A stretch of DNA of 16,481 nucleotides, from contig JAYEJW010000073.1 of the NCBI GenBank assembly GCA_034716535.1, forward strand, positions 1-16,481, written 5' to 3'. Of the stretch, positions 7,103-14,297 are shown in pieces; positions within the stretch are counted from its first letter, which is position 1, and each line of letters starts with the position of its first letter. The DNA is from JAYEJW01 sp034716535. Its GTDB lineage: Bacteria; Pseudomonadota; Gammaproteobacteria; Chromatiales; Chromatiaceae. Both the position numbers and the translations under genes were made by a program. The notes under the pieces were generated by a model. The model was not told where the DNA came from and made no database searches. It saw only the letters and a list, made by a program, of their open reading frames with translations.

Positions 7103-7882
7103 AACCCCGAGTCGATGGTCCGCTTGTCGCCGGCTTGCTGTCTGTCAAAGGCTTGCCCTCACCGGCTGCTGTAAGTCGTGAGACGTTCAACCACTGGCTG
7201 AGTTCTGCGTCCGCTCCCAGCGTGAAGCTGACGTTAGCAGCAAGTTGCTGTACCTCCGTTGGGGCGGCCAGACCGTCGCGACCCCTGCATGCCCTTCTAT
7301 TCGCAGAAAGGAAGCCAAAGTCCGAACCGCGCCTAGTTTAGACTACGCCACCTTCTTTCATAGAGGCACCCGACAAGCTGCTGATTTGATGTCGGTGTGG
7401 TTCACGGTACTGCAGTTGCGGGGTTGCGCATGCCCGTGCCCGGCCTCGGGTGGCGGACAAGTTAGCATGGTTCCGTGCGCGTGCTGTCTGCTCAGGAACC
7501 TTGCCGGATGCACGCCTCCGGGCCACTCCCACCTCCGAGATTGCCGACGGGTGTTCCGGTTCGGGCGAGGTACTATGCGCCCACTCAGAGACGTCCCGAG
7601 ATCTTGGCGCCTTATGTGCAGCATCTCGGCACGGACATCGGCGTTTCTACCGCCGTCACAGCCGAACCGACCTACCAAGATCCAGAGGACCCATAGAGCT
7701 TCGGCAGGGGCAGGTGTGTCGATGCCATAGAGTTTGTGGTTAGCGGCAGCGCCTGTGGTTGCGGTGCAAGCCATGGAGCTTGGCCGGCTGGATATTGCAC
7801 GGAACGCACAGTGCTCCCGCGTGAGTGCGTTTCGGTCTCTTCACCGCTACACTTCCTGACCGGTTCCTATCCTCAGAGCGTT
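7103..7882. other. Gene-poor stretch of about 780 bases
   Basis: No gene is supported here with confidence. Several frames stay open for 60-160 codons, but they have no ribosome binding sites and no recognisable domains. One minus-strand frame (about 7340 down to 7093) reads like protein (for example APTEVQQLAANVSFTLGADA) but has no start codon after an in-frame stop near 7342. A plus-strand frame around 7500-7696 (for example RPEILAPYVQHLGTDIG) is also protein-like and ends in a stop. Both could be remnants. A small dyad, CAGCAAGTTGCTG, lies at 7238-7250. TACACT at 7848-7853 could be a -10 box for the downstream transpeptidase, but no good -35 accompanies it. Confidence 0.5.
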
Positions 7883-9775
7883 ATGATGGTGTTTGCTCCC
7901 CGTCTCAAGGCCGTACTTTTCGGGTTTTTTTGTGTCCTCGCCTCGGTTGCTTCGGCAATGCCGAATCCCGAGCTTGCCGCTCGCGTCAAGGAGTTGAAGC
8001 AGAGCGGGAACCTTGAAGTTCAGGGCGCCATGATCGCGGTGGGCGGGCTCATTGCCGATTTCTACGAGCAGCGCGCCTATACTCCGGCCTTCGACGACAA
8101 AAAGATCCGCGATCTCATGGTCGGAATCGAACGAATGCAGGCGCACGGCCTGACTCCCGACGATTACCACCGTCGCGTCCTGAAGGAGCTGCGTGATCGG
8201 CCACAGCCACTCTCCGCCCGGGCGCGGGCGGATCTCGAGCTGTTGCTCATGGATGCCTTTCTGCGGATGGCCTACCATCGTGCATACGGCAAGGTGAATC
8301 CCACCACCCTGGATCCGAACTGGAACTTCGAGCGACCGCTGATAACGTCGGATCCGCTCCGCGAGCTGGCGCTCACGATGGATTCGGCCTCCCCCGTGAG
8401 TCATCTCGATGCGCTCCTGCCCGAACCAGATTTCTATCGCGATCTCAAGGGGGCCCTGGCGCGGTATCGTACCCTCGCCGCCAGCGGCGGTTGGCCCAGG
8501 ATCGATTCCGGACCTGCCCTGAAGCCAGGAATGACCGACCCACGGTTGAGCGCAATTCGGGCGCGATTGCGTGTTACCGGCGACCTCGCCGCATCCGATC
8601 CGCAGGATCCGGTGCTGTTCGACGACGATCTCAAGCAAGCTGTCGAGCGGTTTCAGCGGCGACATGGTCTGGCCGCGGATGGCGTGATTGGCCCATCCAC
8701 ACTCGCCGCCATGAACATGCCGGTGACCAGCCGAATCGATCAGATTCGCGTCAATCTGGAACGCGCGCGCTGGGTGCAGCGCGACCTGCCGCCGGACTTC
8801 GTGCTCGTCAATATCGCGGGCTTTCGCGTCTATCTCGTGCGCGGGGGTGAGGTGACCTGGTCCGCGAGGGTTCAGGTTGGCAAGACCTACCGGGAGACGC
8901 CTGTCTTTCGCGACACGATCGAGTACGTCGTCTTCAATCCCACCTGGACGGTCCCCCCCGGCATCCTGCGCAAGGACATCATCCCGCAGGCACGCAAGAA
9001 TCCGGACATCATCCGCCGCAAGGGGTTGAAGGTTCTGGACCGCGACGGGACCGAGGTCGACCCGCGAGCGGTGAACTGGTCCGCCGAGGGCTTCCCCTAC
9101 GTCCTGCGCCAGGATCCCGGCCCCAGTAACGCGTTGGGACGGGTAAAGCTCATGTTTCCCAACGAGCATCTCGTCTACCTGCACGATACCCCGAGCAAGG
9201 ACCTGTTCGAACGATCTCAACGCACCGCAAGCTCGGGCTGCATTCGGGTAGAACGCCCGCTGGAGCTCACCGAGTTGGTGCTCTCGGGAACCGAGAGCTG
9301 GGATCGGACACGCATCGACCAGGTGATTGCCTCGAAGCGAACCACGCGTGTCGATCTGGCCCGGCCCATGCCGGTACTCATTCTCTATTGGACCGCCGAG
9401 GTGCTGGAGGACGCGAGCGTCACGTTTCGCGATGACGTTTACGGACGCGACGCTCCCGTTCTGAGTGCCCTCAATGGGAAGTTCGCGTTTTCGCCACCAA
9501 AGCGGCCCCCAAGCGCCGCGCCCCCGGGGGAACAGCCTGCGGCCGGCGGTTGGGTCGTTCAGGTGGCAAGCCTGACGAGCGCAGCCGGCGCGCAGCGGCT
9601 CGTTTTGGAGCTCAGAGAGCAAGGCTTCAGCGCCTTCATCACGCGCTCCCAAGTGGAAGGCAAGGCGTACCATCGCGTCCGCCTAGGCCCCCTGGCGAGT
9701 CGCCGGGAGGCCGACACGATGGTCGAGTCCCTGCGAATGAACACTGGCTATCAGGGCCAGGCGCTGAGACGTTGA
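7883..9775 (+). CDS. YcbB/LdtD-type L,D-transpeptidase with C-terminal SPOR domain
   Basis: Product of 630 residues from ATG 7883, chosen because it opens directly on a signal peptide (PRLKAVLFGFFCVLASVASA, cleavage about residue 25). The frame extends further upstream but without signal-like sequence. The order of parts is: scaffold region (about 30-215), peptidoglycan-binding domain (about 222-278, DDLKQAVERFQRRHGLAADG, GVIGPSTLAAMN), YkuD catalytic domain (about 306-457) with H434 in YLHDTPS and nucleophile C453 in SSGCIRVERP, a Pro-rich linker (about 538-555), and a SPOR domain (556-628, GWVVQVASLTSAAGAQRL to YHRVRLGPLASRREAD). The enzyme would form 3-3 (meso-DAP to meso-DAP) crosslinks in periplasmic murein. 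SPOR domains bind glycan strands stripped of stem peptides at division sites, so this fusion may be targeted to the septum. E. coli LdtD (615 residues) has no SPOR domain. Confidence 0.93.
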   Translation: MMVFAPRLKAVLFGFFCVLASVASAMPNPELAARVKELKQSGNLEVQGAMIAVGGLIADFYEQRAYTPAFDDKKIRDLMVGIERMQAHGLTPDDYHRRVLKELRDRPQPLSARARADLELLLMDAFLRMAYHRAYGKVNPTTLDPNWNFERPLITSDPLRELALTMDSASPVSHLDALLPEPDFYRDLKGALARYRTLAASGGWPRIDSGPALKPGMTDPRLSAIRARLRVTGDLAASDPQDPVLFDDDLKQAVERFQRRHGLAADGVIGPSTLAAMNMPVTSRIDQIRVNLERARWVQRDLPPDFVLVNIAGFRVYLVRGGEVTWSARVQVGKTYRETPVFRDTIEYVVFNPTWTVPPGILRKDIIPQARKNPDIIRRKGLKVLDRDGTEVDPRAVNWSAEGFPYVLRQDPGPSNALGRVKLMFPNEHLVYLHDTPSKDLFERSQRTASSGCIRVERPLELTELVLSGTESWDRTRIDQVIASKRTTRVDLARPMPVLILYWTAEVLEDASVTFRDDVYGRDAPVLSALNGKFAFSPPKRPPSAAPPGEQPAAGGWVVQVASLTSAAGAQRLVLELREQGFSAFITRSQVEGKAYHRVRLGPLASRREADTMVESLRMNTGYQGQALRR

Positions 9776-9784
9776 GAACCGCCT

Positions 9785-10054
9785 TCGTCACAGGAACCAG
9801 CCCTAGCTTGGGCTGCCGGCTTGCCGAATGCCTTGCCCCAAAGAACCTACCCCGGTAACTGCGACGGAAAATGTGCGATAAGCACCGTCCTCGACCGGAT
9901 GAATGAGACCCGGGCCCAGGGACAGCGTATTGAGATCAGGGGCTTCGGCAGCCTCAACCTGAGTTGCCGCCCGCCGGAACGCAGCAGGCCGAAATATGCC
10001 GGGCGAAGGATGGATCGGAGAACAAGGATGGTTGCGGCTGCCGTGCTAGATTAA
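9785..10054 (+). pseudogene. IHF-beta-like (HU/IHF family) gene remnant with several frameshifts
   Basis: The clearest part reads VLDRMNETRAQGQRIEIRGF-GSLNLSCRPPE (codons from about 9886 to 9981). This matches the centre of integration host factor beta, where E. coli has HMASTLAQGERIEIRGFGSF. The sequences before it match the family's N-terminus only if read in two other frames: RLAECLAPKNLPR (9817-9855, then a stop), then PVTATENVR (about 9850-9873, then a stop), in place of a typical RLAxxxPxLPxxDVExAVR. The C-terminal arm after the RPP motif is unrecognisable apart from a weak GRNPKTG-like echo, and the frame stops at 10054. At least two indels are needed, so no functional protein is expected. 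It lies between the transpeptidase and dinB on the same strand. The functional copy is presumably elsewhere in the genome. Confidence 0.7.
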
Positions 10055-10144
10055 CGCATGGTCTCACTCGCGGCGCCTCTGGGGAAGCCGGAGTCCGGGA
10101 TCGCAAAGCGCAAACGACAGGAAAAGGCGAACGTCCTACCGCGC

Positions 10145-11323
10145 ATGTCCCGCCTCATCATGCATGTCGATCTCGACGCCTTCTTCGCCGCGGTCGAGCA
10201 GCGCGACCATCCCGAGTGGCGCGGCCTTCCCCTGGTGGTGGGCGCCGAGCGCGGCAAGCGGGGCGTGGTCGCGACCTGCTCCTACGAGGCTCGCCGCTAC
10301 GGCGTGCATTCGGCCATGCCCATTTCCGAGGCGGCGCGGCGCCTGCCACCGGAGACCGTCTACGTGCGCCCGAGCATGGAACGCTATGCGCGGGTCTCGC
10401 GGCAGATCATGGCGGTGCTGCAGACCTTTGCCCCCGTCGTCGAGAAGATCTCCATCGACGAGGCCTATCTGGACGTGTCAGGCCTCGAGCGTCTCGTGGG
10501 TCCGCCCCAGGTCATCGGCCGGCGGGCCAAGGCGGCGATCCGGGAGGCCGTGAACCTCACCGCTTCGGTCGGCATCGGCCCGAACCGGCTCATCGCCAAG
10601 CTCGCCTCGGACGCCGAGAAGCCCGACGGACTGACTGTGGTGCCCGCTGACCGCGTCGGCCACTTCCTCGATCCCATGCCCCTCTCGGTGCTCCGCGGCG
10701 TCGGCGTCAAGACGGCGCCGCGGCTCGAGCGCCTGGGCCCGAAGACGGTCGGCGATGTACGACGTCTTCCCCTCGACGAGCTACGCCGGCATCTCGGGGC
10801 GCGGGCGGGCACACAGGTCCACCTCCAGGCCCGCGGGATCGCCGACGATCGGGTCTACCCGGCAAGCGAACGCAAGTCGATCTCCAAGGAGACCACCTTC
10901 GCGGAGGATATCACCGATGCGACGGTGCTCAAGCACACCCTACACTGGGCGGCGCAGGAGGTCGGAAATCTGGCCCGTCATGAAGGGCGCAAGGGGGCCG
11001 TGGTGACCCTGAAGATCCGCTTTCGGCCCTTCGAGACCCATACCCGTTCCCGGACCCTCCGCGTGCCGACAGAGAACGACCTGGAGATCTTCCGGGCTGC
11101 GTGGGGACTCTTCCAGGCCGAACCCTGGACTGGAAAGCCGGTGCGGCTGATCGGGCTGGGTCTGTCGCGCTGGGAGCAACAGGCGGTGCAGCCGGACCTG
11201 TTCGGCGCCGACGAGGCCCCTGACCCGCATCCCCGGGAGGACCGTCTCCACGAGACGCTGGACGCAATCCGCGCCAAATTTGGGAAAGGTACCATTCAGC
11301 GGGGCCTGCATCGGCGCAAGTAG
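10145..11323 (+). CDS. dinB: DNA polymerase IV (Y-family translesion polymerase)
   Basis: Product of 392 residues from ATG 10145, chosen because the protein then begins MSRLIMHVDLDAFFAAVEQR, as DinB proteins do. An in-frame ATG at 10058 would add 29 non-conserved residues. Neither start has a strong ribosome binding site. Catalytic residues are visible: D9 in HVDLD, steric-gate Phe F14, and D105/E106 in SIDEAYLDVS. The palm/fingers are followed by the thumb helix-hairpin-helix (LRGVGVKTAPRLERLG) and the little-finger domain (KETTFAEDI to VRLIGLGLS). QPDLF near residue 347 is a good beta-clamp-binding motif, lying before a C-terminal tail of about 40 residues. The enzyme copies past damaged bases without proofreading. 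No LexA-type CTGT-N8-ACAG box was seen upstream, so SOS control is not evident. Confidence 0.95.
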   Translation: MSRLIMHVDLDAFFAAVEQRDHPEWRGLPLVVGAERGKRGVVATCSYEARRYGVHSAMPISEAARRLPPETVYVRPSMERYARVSRQIMAVLQTFAPVVEKISIDEAYLDVSGLERLVGPPQVIGRRAKAAIREAVNLTASVGIGPNRLIAKLASDAEKPDGLTVVPADRVGHFLDPMPLSVLRGVGVKTAPRLERLGPKTVGDVRRLPLDELRRHLGARAGTQVHLQARGIADDRVYPASERKSISKETTFAEDITDATVLKHTLHWAAQEVGNLARHEGRKGAVVTLKIRFRPFETHTRSRTLRVPTENDLEIFRAAWGLFQAEPWTGKPVRLIGLGLSRWEQQAVQPDLFGADEAPDPHPREDRLHETLDAIRAKFGKGTIQRGLHRRK

Positions 11324-11384
11324 CGCCCGCCGCTCGACAACCCGTTGGGGCACAGGCCGACCGCGGAGTCAGCGAGGAGCCATG

Positions 11385-11425
11385 TGATCCCGGCCGGGAG
11401 CGTTCCGGCGGCACCGCCGGGATCA
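11385..11425. terminator. Long GC-rich hairpin between convergent dinB and the DUF1835-like remnant
   Basis: TGATCCCGGC (11385-11394) and GCCGGGATCA (11416-11425) form a perfect 10-bp inverted repeat around a 21-base loop that is itself GC-rich. It lies 61 bases after the dinB stop and just before the end of the opposing remnant, where a bidirectional transcription end would be expected. There is no T-run on either side, so it is not a textbook intrinsic terminator. Confidence 0.35.
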
Positions 11426-11433
11426 ATCTGATC

Positions 11434-11919
11434 TCAAGCAGAGCGGGAGACAGTCCCAGACGGGGCCAAACGGACGGCGTACTCGCGCAGACGCTAGCTT
11501 GGACCGTCGGCCTCGACGGCACCGGCGTCGATGAGGACCTGCAGCCGGCTGGAGAAGAACAGGTCGCTCATCCGGTTGTGCTCGTCGCACCGATCCATGG
11601 CGGTGCCGACGACCCGCGGCGCCGGGGTCCAGGTCGGCGCGCATGATTCCAGGAGCAAAGCGTCGTACCGCATGTAGTCCATGCGCGCCCAGCCATCGTC
11701 GAGCGGGCCGTGGCTCAGGTCATCCGGTATGCCAAACGCGGTGCCGGGCATACCGTGAGCACGGTAGGCAGCGCGAAGACATCCTTCCGCTGAGTGAATG
11801 ATTGGAAATGCGATGGATCGGCGTGCGAGAAATGTCGCGGCTTCATGGGTCGCCTCAGGTACAACCCGTCGAGATTGCGAGAGGCGGGACCGCGAGCATA
11901 TGACAGACCGAGTCGGCAA
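11434..11919 (-). pseudogene. DUF1835/DUF3658-like protein, internally shortened and with an amber stop
   Basis: The minus frame from 11919 reads IIHSAEGCLRAAYRAHGMPG, then FGIPDDLSHGPLDDGWARMD, which resembles the N-terminus of DUF1835 proteins. It then passes straight into YDALLLESCAPTW, RVVGTAMD, RMSDLFFSSRLQVLIDAGAV, which resembles the C-terminal DUF3658 part. The roughly 60-100 residues normally between these parts are missing. A TAG at 11496-11494 interrupts the frame. Directly after it, in the same frame, LREYAVRLAP continues as the family's usual C-terminal motif and ends at TGA 11436-11434. The combination of a missing middle and an in-frame amber stop indicates a dead gene. There is no start codon at the natural domain start near 11815. 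The family recognition is from memory, and the function of the family is unknown. Confidence 0.6.
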
Positions 11920-11974
11920 TGCAGCCGAGCCCCTCGCGGAGGAAAACCGCTACGCACGGGACATGCCTCGGCGT

Positions 11975-12988
11975 TCAATTCCAAGCCAGATCGGAGCGCT
12001 TGCGCCAATAGGCTTCCGGTTCTTCGGCCAAGGGGAGTGCCTGGAATTCCGCTTCCTCGTCCCAGGAGACGCCCAGCGATCTCAGGTTCGACTTCAGTTG
12101 CGCTGGCGTCGCAGCGCCGCTCAAGACCACATCCGCCCAGGGTCGGGCCAGGGCAGCCGCTAAGGCGACGGCGTCTGTGGTCACATCGAACCGCGCCGCC
12201 AGGGTCGCCAGTGCAAGCTGGCGCGCGGCGAACTCGGGACCCCGGTTGCGGGTCGTCAGGCGGCCGTTGGCAAGGGACTCCTTGACGATCACGCCGAGCC
12301 CTGAAGCGTGCGCCGCTTCCAGCGCGGGAGCGGCGGAGGGCTCCAACAGGTTCCAGGTGGCCTGGACGGCATCGAACAGGCGCACCCCGTCTACCTCGAC
12401 CGACATGGCGCGCTCCAGCACTTCCGCCTGGCGGGGTCCGCTCAGGGTCAGCCCGATCAGGGTACCTTCGCCCTTGCGTCGGGCGAGCTCCCTGTGTACG
12501 TCCCGGTTCTCCAGCACACCGCTGTCGAAGGTGGCGGAATGGATCTGGTAGAGATCAAGACGATCCCCGAGATTCGCCTTGGTTTCCTGCCATTGCCTCA
12601 GCAGCACGGCCGGCGAGTGATCCTTGACCTCGTGATGGGTCGCGTCGATACGCCAGTCCGCGGTGTAGGTGTATCCCCATTTCGAGGCGATGACGACATC
12701 CTGCGCCGGAATCTGCCGCCGGCGCAACCACGCGCCCAGGAAGGCCTCACCGCGCCCGTAAGAGCGTGCCGCATCGAAGTAGCGCACTCCAGCGTTCCAG
12801 GCCGTGTCGAGAACCTCGAACGCCCGGCTCTCCATGGCCTCGACGGTCCGACTCCCCTGGTAGTCTTCACCGTGGCCAAGGTTAATGTAGCCCGGCCGTC
12901 CCAGTGCTGCCATACCGATGCCCAGGGGTGTCGTCCTCAGCCGGTTCCCGGCGAAGGGACGCAGCAGTAATTTTCGTGCAGGTTGCAT
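11975..12988 (-). CDS. Aldo/keto reductase
   Basis: Product of 337 residues, the normal AKR size. The catalytic tetrad is visible: D72 and Y77 in YFDAARSYGRGE, K103 in IASKWGYTYT and H150 in LYQIHSAT. The TIM-barrel pattern continues with GLTLSGPRQAEVLER, the NADPH-contact region GVIVKESLANGR (about 230-245) and the C-terminal VVLSGAATPAQLKSNL. It should be a cytosolic NADPH-dependent carbonyl reductase, and the substrate cannot be predicted. The start ATG 12988 gives a 20-residue leader before the first beta strand and has no clear ribosome binding site. ATG 12913 (MAALGRPGYI) would lose part of the first strand. It follows the MOSC gene on the same strand by 44 bases, suggesting co-transcription. 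Confidence 0.92.
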   Translation of the reverse strand: MQPARKLLLRPFAGNRLRTTPLGIGMAALGRPGYINLGHGEDYQGSRTVEAMESRAFEVLDTAWNAGVRYFDAARSYGRGEAFLGAWLRRRQIPAQDVVIASKWGYTYTADWRIDATHHEVKDHSPAVLLRQWQETKANLGDRLDLYQIHSATFDSGVLENRDVHRELARRKGEGTLIGLTLSGPRQAEVLERAMSVEVDGVRLFDAVQATWNLLEPSAAPALEAAHASGLGVIVKESLANGRLTTRNRGPEFAARQLALATLAARFDVTTDAVALAAALARPWADVVLSGAATPAQLKSNLRSLGVSWDEEAEFQALPLAEEPEAYWRKRSDLAWN

Positions 12989-13032
12989 GTGGAGGATTTA
13001 AGGTTCCAAGCGTCGCAGGTTCGAGTCGTCCT

Positions 13033-13515
13033 TCATTCTACAGGCACCAGCGGCGAGCCCACGGATACCGTTCCACCCAGCAGAACCCGCGCGGTGATCC
13101 CGCCATGTCCGCGCATGGCGTTGAATCCACCGTGGCCGAGTTCCAGCTCCATGCGCGAACAGGGGGGACAGAGACCGGTTCCTTCGAGCAACGCATCGTC
13201 CATGCGAAACCGACGTGCCCGCAATGGGAACAAATTGATGCCGGAAACGGCGAGGTTCCGGCGCAGCCGTTCGGGGTCGATGACCGCTCCCCCGCAAAGG
13301 CCAGCAATCACCGGCAGGTGCTCCCATTGTATGAGCGTGACTTGTCGCTTGCCCCCAGCCCTCTTGGCGGAATGGTCCCCTGTCAGGCCCCTGTCTTGAA
13401 TTAGCTCTGCAATTTGCACCGAGGTGACGGTTCCCCGACGCCGGCTACGAAGACCGATCCATTCCAACCGCCCGGGCCGGGCGTAGTGCGCGCTGAGCTC
13501 CTCGATCGTCAGCAT
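13033..13515 (-). CDS. MOSC-domain protein (molybdenum cofactor sulfurase C-terminal-like)
   Basis: Product of 160 residues, almost entirely one MOSC domain. Key elements are GLTGDHS (43-49), GKRQVTLIQWEHLPVIAGL (55-73), ERLRRNLAVSGINL (82-95) and the cysteine motif EGTGLCPPCSRME (111-123), with C116 and C119. The conserved Cys of MOSC proteins takes part in sulfur carriage or reduction at a molybdenum centre. Relatives such as YiiM and YcbX reduce N-hydroxylated compounds. A stand-alone protein of this size fits the YiiM-like group, though the exact reaction is not determinable here. The C-terminal part (FNAMRGHGGITARVL) is also typical. It is probably the first gene of a unit with the aldo/keto reductase. 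The ribosome binding site before ATG 13515 is weak. Confidence 0.9.
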   Translation of the reverse strand: MLTIEELSAHYARPGRLEWIGLRSRRRGTVTSVQIAELIQDRGLTGDHSAKRAGGKRQVTLIQWEHLPVIAGLCGGAVIDPERLRRNLAVSGINLFPLRARRFRMDDALLEGTGLCPPCSRMELELGHGGFNAMRGHGGITARVLLGGTVSVGSPLVPVE

Positions 13516-13531
13516 GGGACTCGCTTCACCT

Positions 13532-13864
13532 TCAGATCAGGTCGAAAAGGCCGGTTATGGGAGCCGGCATACCGATTGGAACGACGGGCCCGAACAGGCG
13601 CATGGCAAGCCGATGCTCGACTACCGATCCGGTGCGGATTCCCCGTGCCCTGAGGCCGAATATCTTCGCTTCCTCGCCCCCAGCGGTATCTTCAGCGCCG
13701 CCCCAAAAATCGCTGCGTATGGCCACTCGGGACGATCGCTCAGCGTCAGAATACCGGCGACGGGCAGAGTCCAGAACCACAGCAGGTCCCATAGGGCAGC
13801 CCACAGCTCAAGCGCATTCTCGATCTCTTCGATATCGGGGTCGAGCGAACCGCAACCCGTTCAA
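13532..13864 (-). pseudogene. Small membrane-protein gene broken by frameshifts
   Basis: One minus frame (between a stop at 13863-13861 and a TAG at 13623-13621) reads DPDIEEIENALELWAALWDL, LWFWTLPVAGILTLSDRPEW, PYAAIFGAALKIPLG, which looks like a one- to two-helix membrane protein with no start codon. A second frame then continues plausibly as GEEAKIFGLRARGIRTGS and runs to the stop at 13532. The two frames would join by a one-base indel in the C-run at 13677-13681 (Gs on the coding strand). Upstream, a third frame (from TTG 13864, LNGLRFARP) could be the original N-terminus, joined at a run of four Cs. Homology is not certain. The call rests on protein-like character switching frame at homopolymers. 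It lies just upstream of the MOSC gene. Confidence 0.4.
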
Positions 13865-13903
13865 AGTATCCCCGCCGCGGTCAACCGGACTGAGGCCCGA
13901 TAT

Positions 13904-14297
13904 TTACCGCACAGGCTCAGCTACCAGGCGAAATCCGAGGACTGAATACCGGGTCTCAGGGGTGTTGGCCTGCCGGTATCCCGGCCGGGTCTGCCCCAAT
14001 GTGCAATGATAGGAACCGCCACGGCGCACCCGGCTGCGGCCGTCCTCCGCGCCGGTCGGGTCGATCCGATCCGCTTCACTGTACGTTTCGGCAGCATACC
14101 AATCCGCGGTCCACTCCCACGCGTTGCCGAGCATGTCGCAGAGACCCCAGGCATTTGGCTTGCGGGTGGCCACCGGGTGCGGATGGTCCCCTGAGTTGGC
14201 GATGAACCAGGCGTGTTGAGGGAGCTCACCGTCGGATACTGGGCGATTACCCTCAATAGGCGAGACCCTACGGTGGGGCCTGAAGTGCACGTCTATT
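13904..14297 (-). pseudogene. Formylglycine-generating-enzyme-like (SUMF1/EgtB/PvdO family) protein, C-terminal fragment
   Basis: The minus frame ending at TAA 13906-13904 contains the C-terminal third of an FGE-sulfatase domain: ELPQHAWFIANSGDHPHPVA, KPNAWGLCDMLGNAWEWTAD, RVRRGGSYHCTLGQTRPGYR and YSVLGFRLV. The family's N-terminal half, including the LPTEAEWEYA motif, is absent. Before the recognisable part the frame reads unrelated sequence and soon runs into the 3' end of the SDR gene. The second active-site cysteine of true formylglycine-generating enzyme is also replaced (GGSYHC is kept, the Cys five residues later is Thr). This is common in other branches of the superfamily. A frame with an ATG at 14362 exists but overlaps the SDR coding region, so a functional protein is unlikely. 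It is best read as a 5'-deleted remnant. Confidence 0.7.

Noticed and set aside
7238..7250. Palindrome CAGCAAGTTGCTG as an operator or integron attC-type site
   Set aside because: A single short dyad with no nearby promoter and no matching partner core site. An attC interpretation fails on the core consensus.
7691..7735. Short direct repeat CCATAGAGCTT / CCATAGAGTTT
   Set aside because: Two imperfect short copies only. There is no third unit and no sign of a CRISPR or tandem array.
7475..7740. Possible remnant of a PhnD-like substrate-binding protein (RPEILAPYVQHLGTDIG followed by IELRQGQV in another frame)
   Set aside because: The resemblance is short and vague and needs frame changes. It is not strong enough to name.
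7847..9673. A 608-codon open frame on the minus strand, antisense to the L,D-transpeptidase gene
   Set aside because: It is fully explained by the codon bias of the GC-rich opposite gene. It has no recognisable domains, while the plus frame has signal peptide, catalytic and SPOR motifs.
9798..9815. Hairpin CAGCCC-TAGCTT-GGGCTG after the transpeptidase stop as a terminator
   Set aside because: Only a 6-bp stem with no T-run, and it lies within the start of the IHF-beta-like remnant. It could be chance.
9821..10054. The 77-codon frame as an intact small protein gene
   Set aside because: Its central part is IHF-beta-like, but the family N-terminus lies in the other two frames with stops, so a frameshifted remnant explains it better.
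12308..12970. A 220-codon plus-strand frame
   Set aside because: It is antisense to the aldo/keto reductase, whose catalytic tetrad is intact, and reads as low-information sequence.
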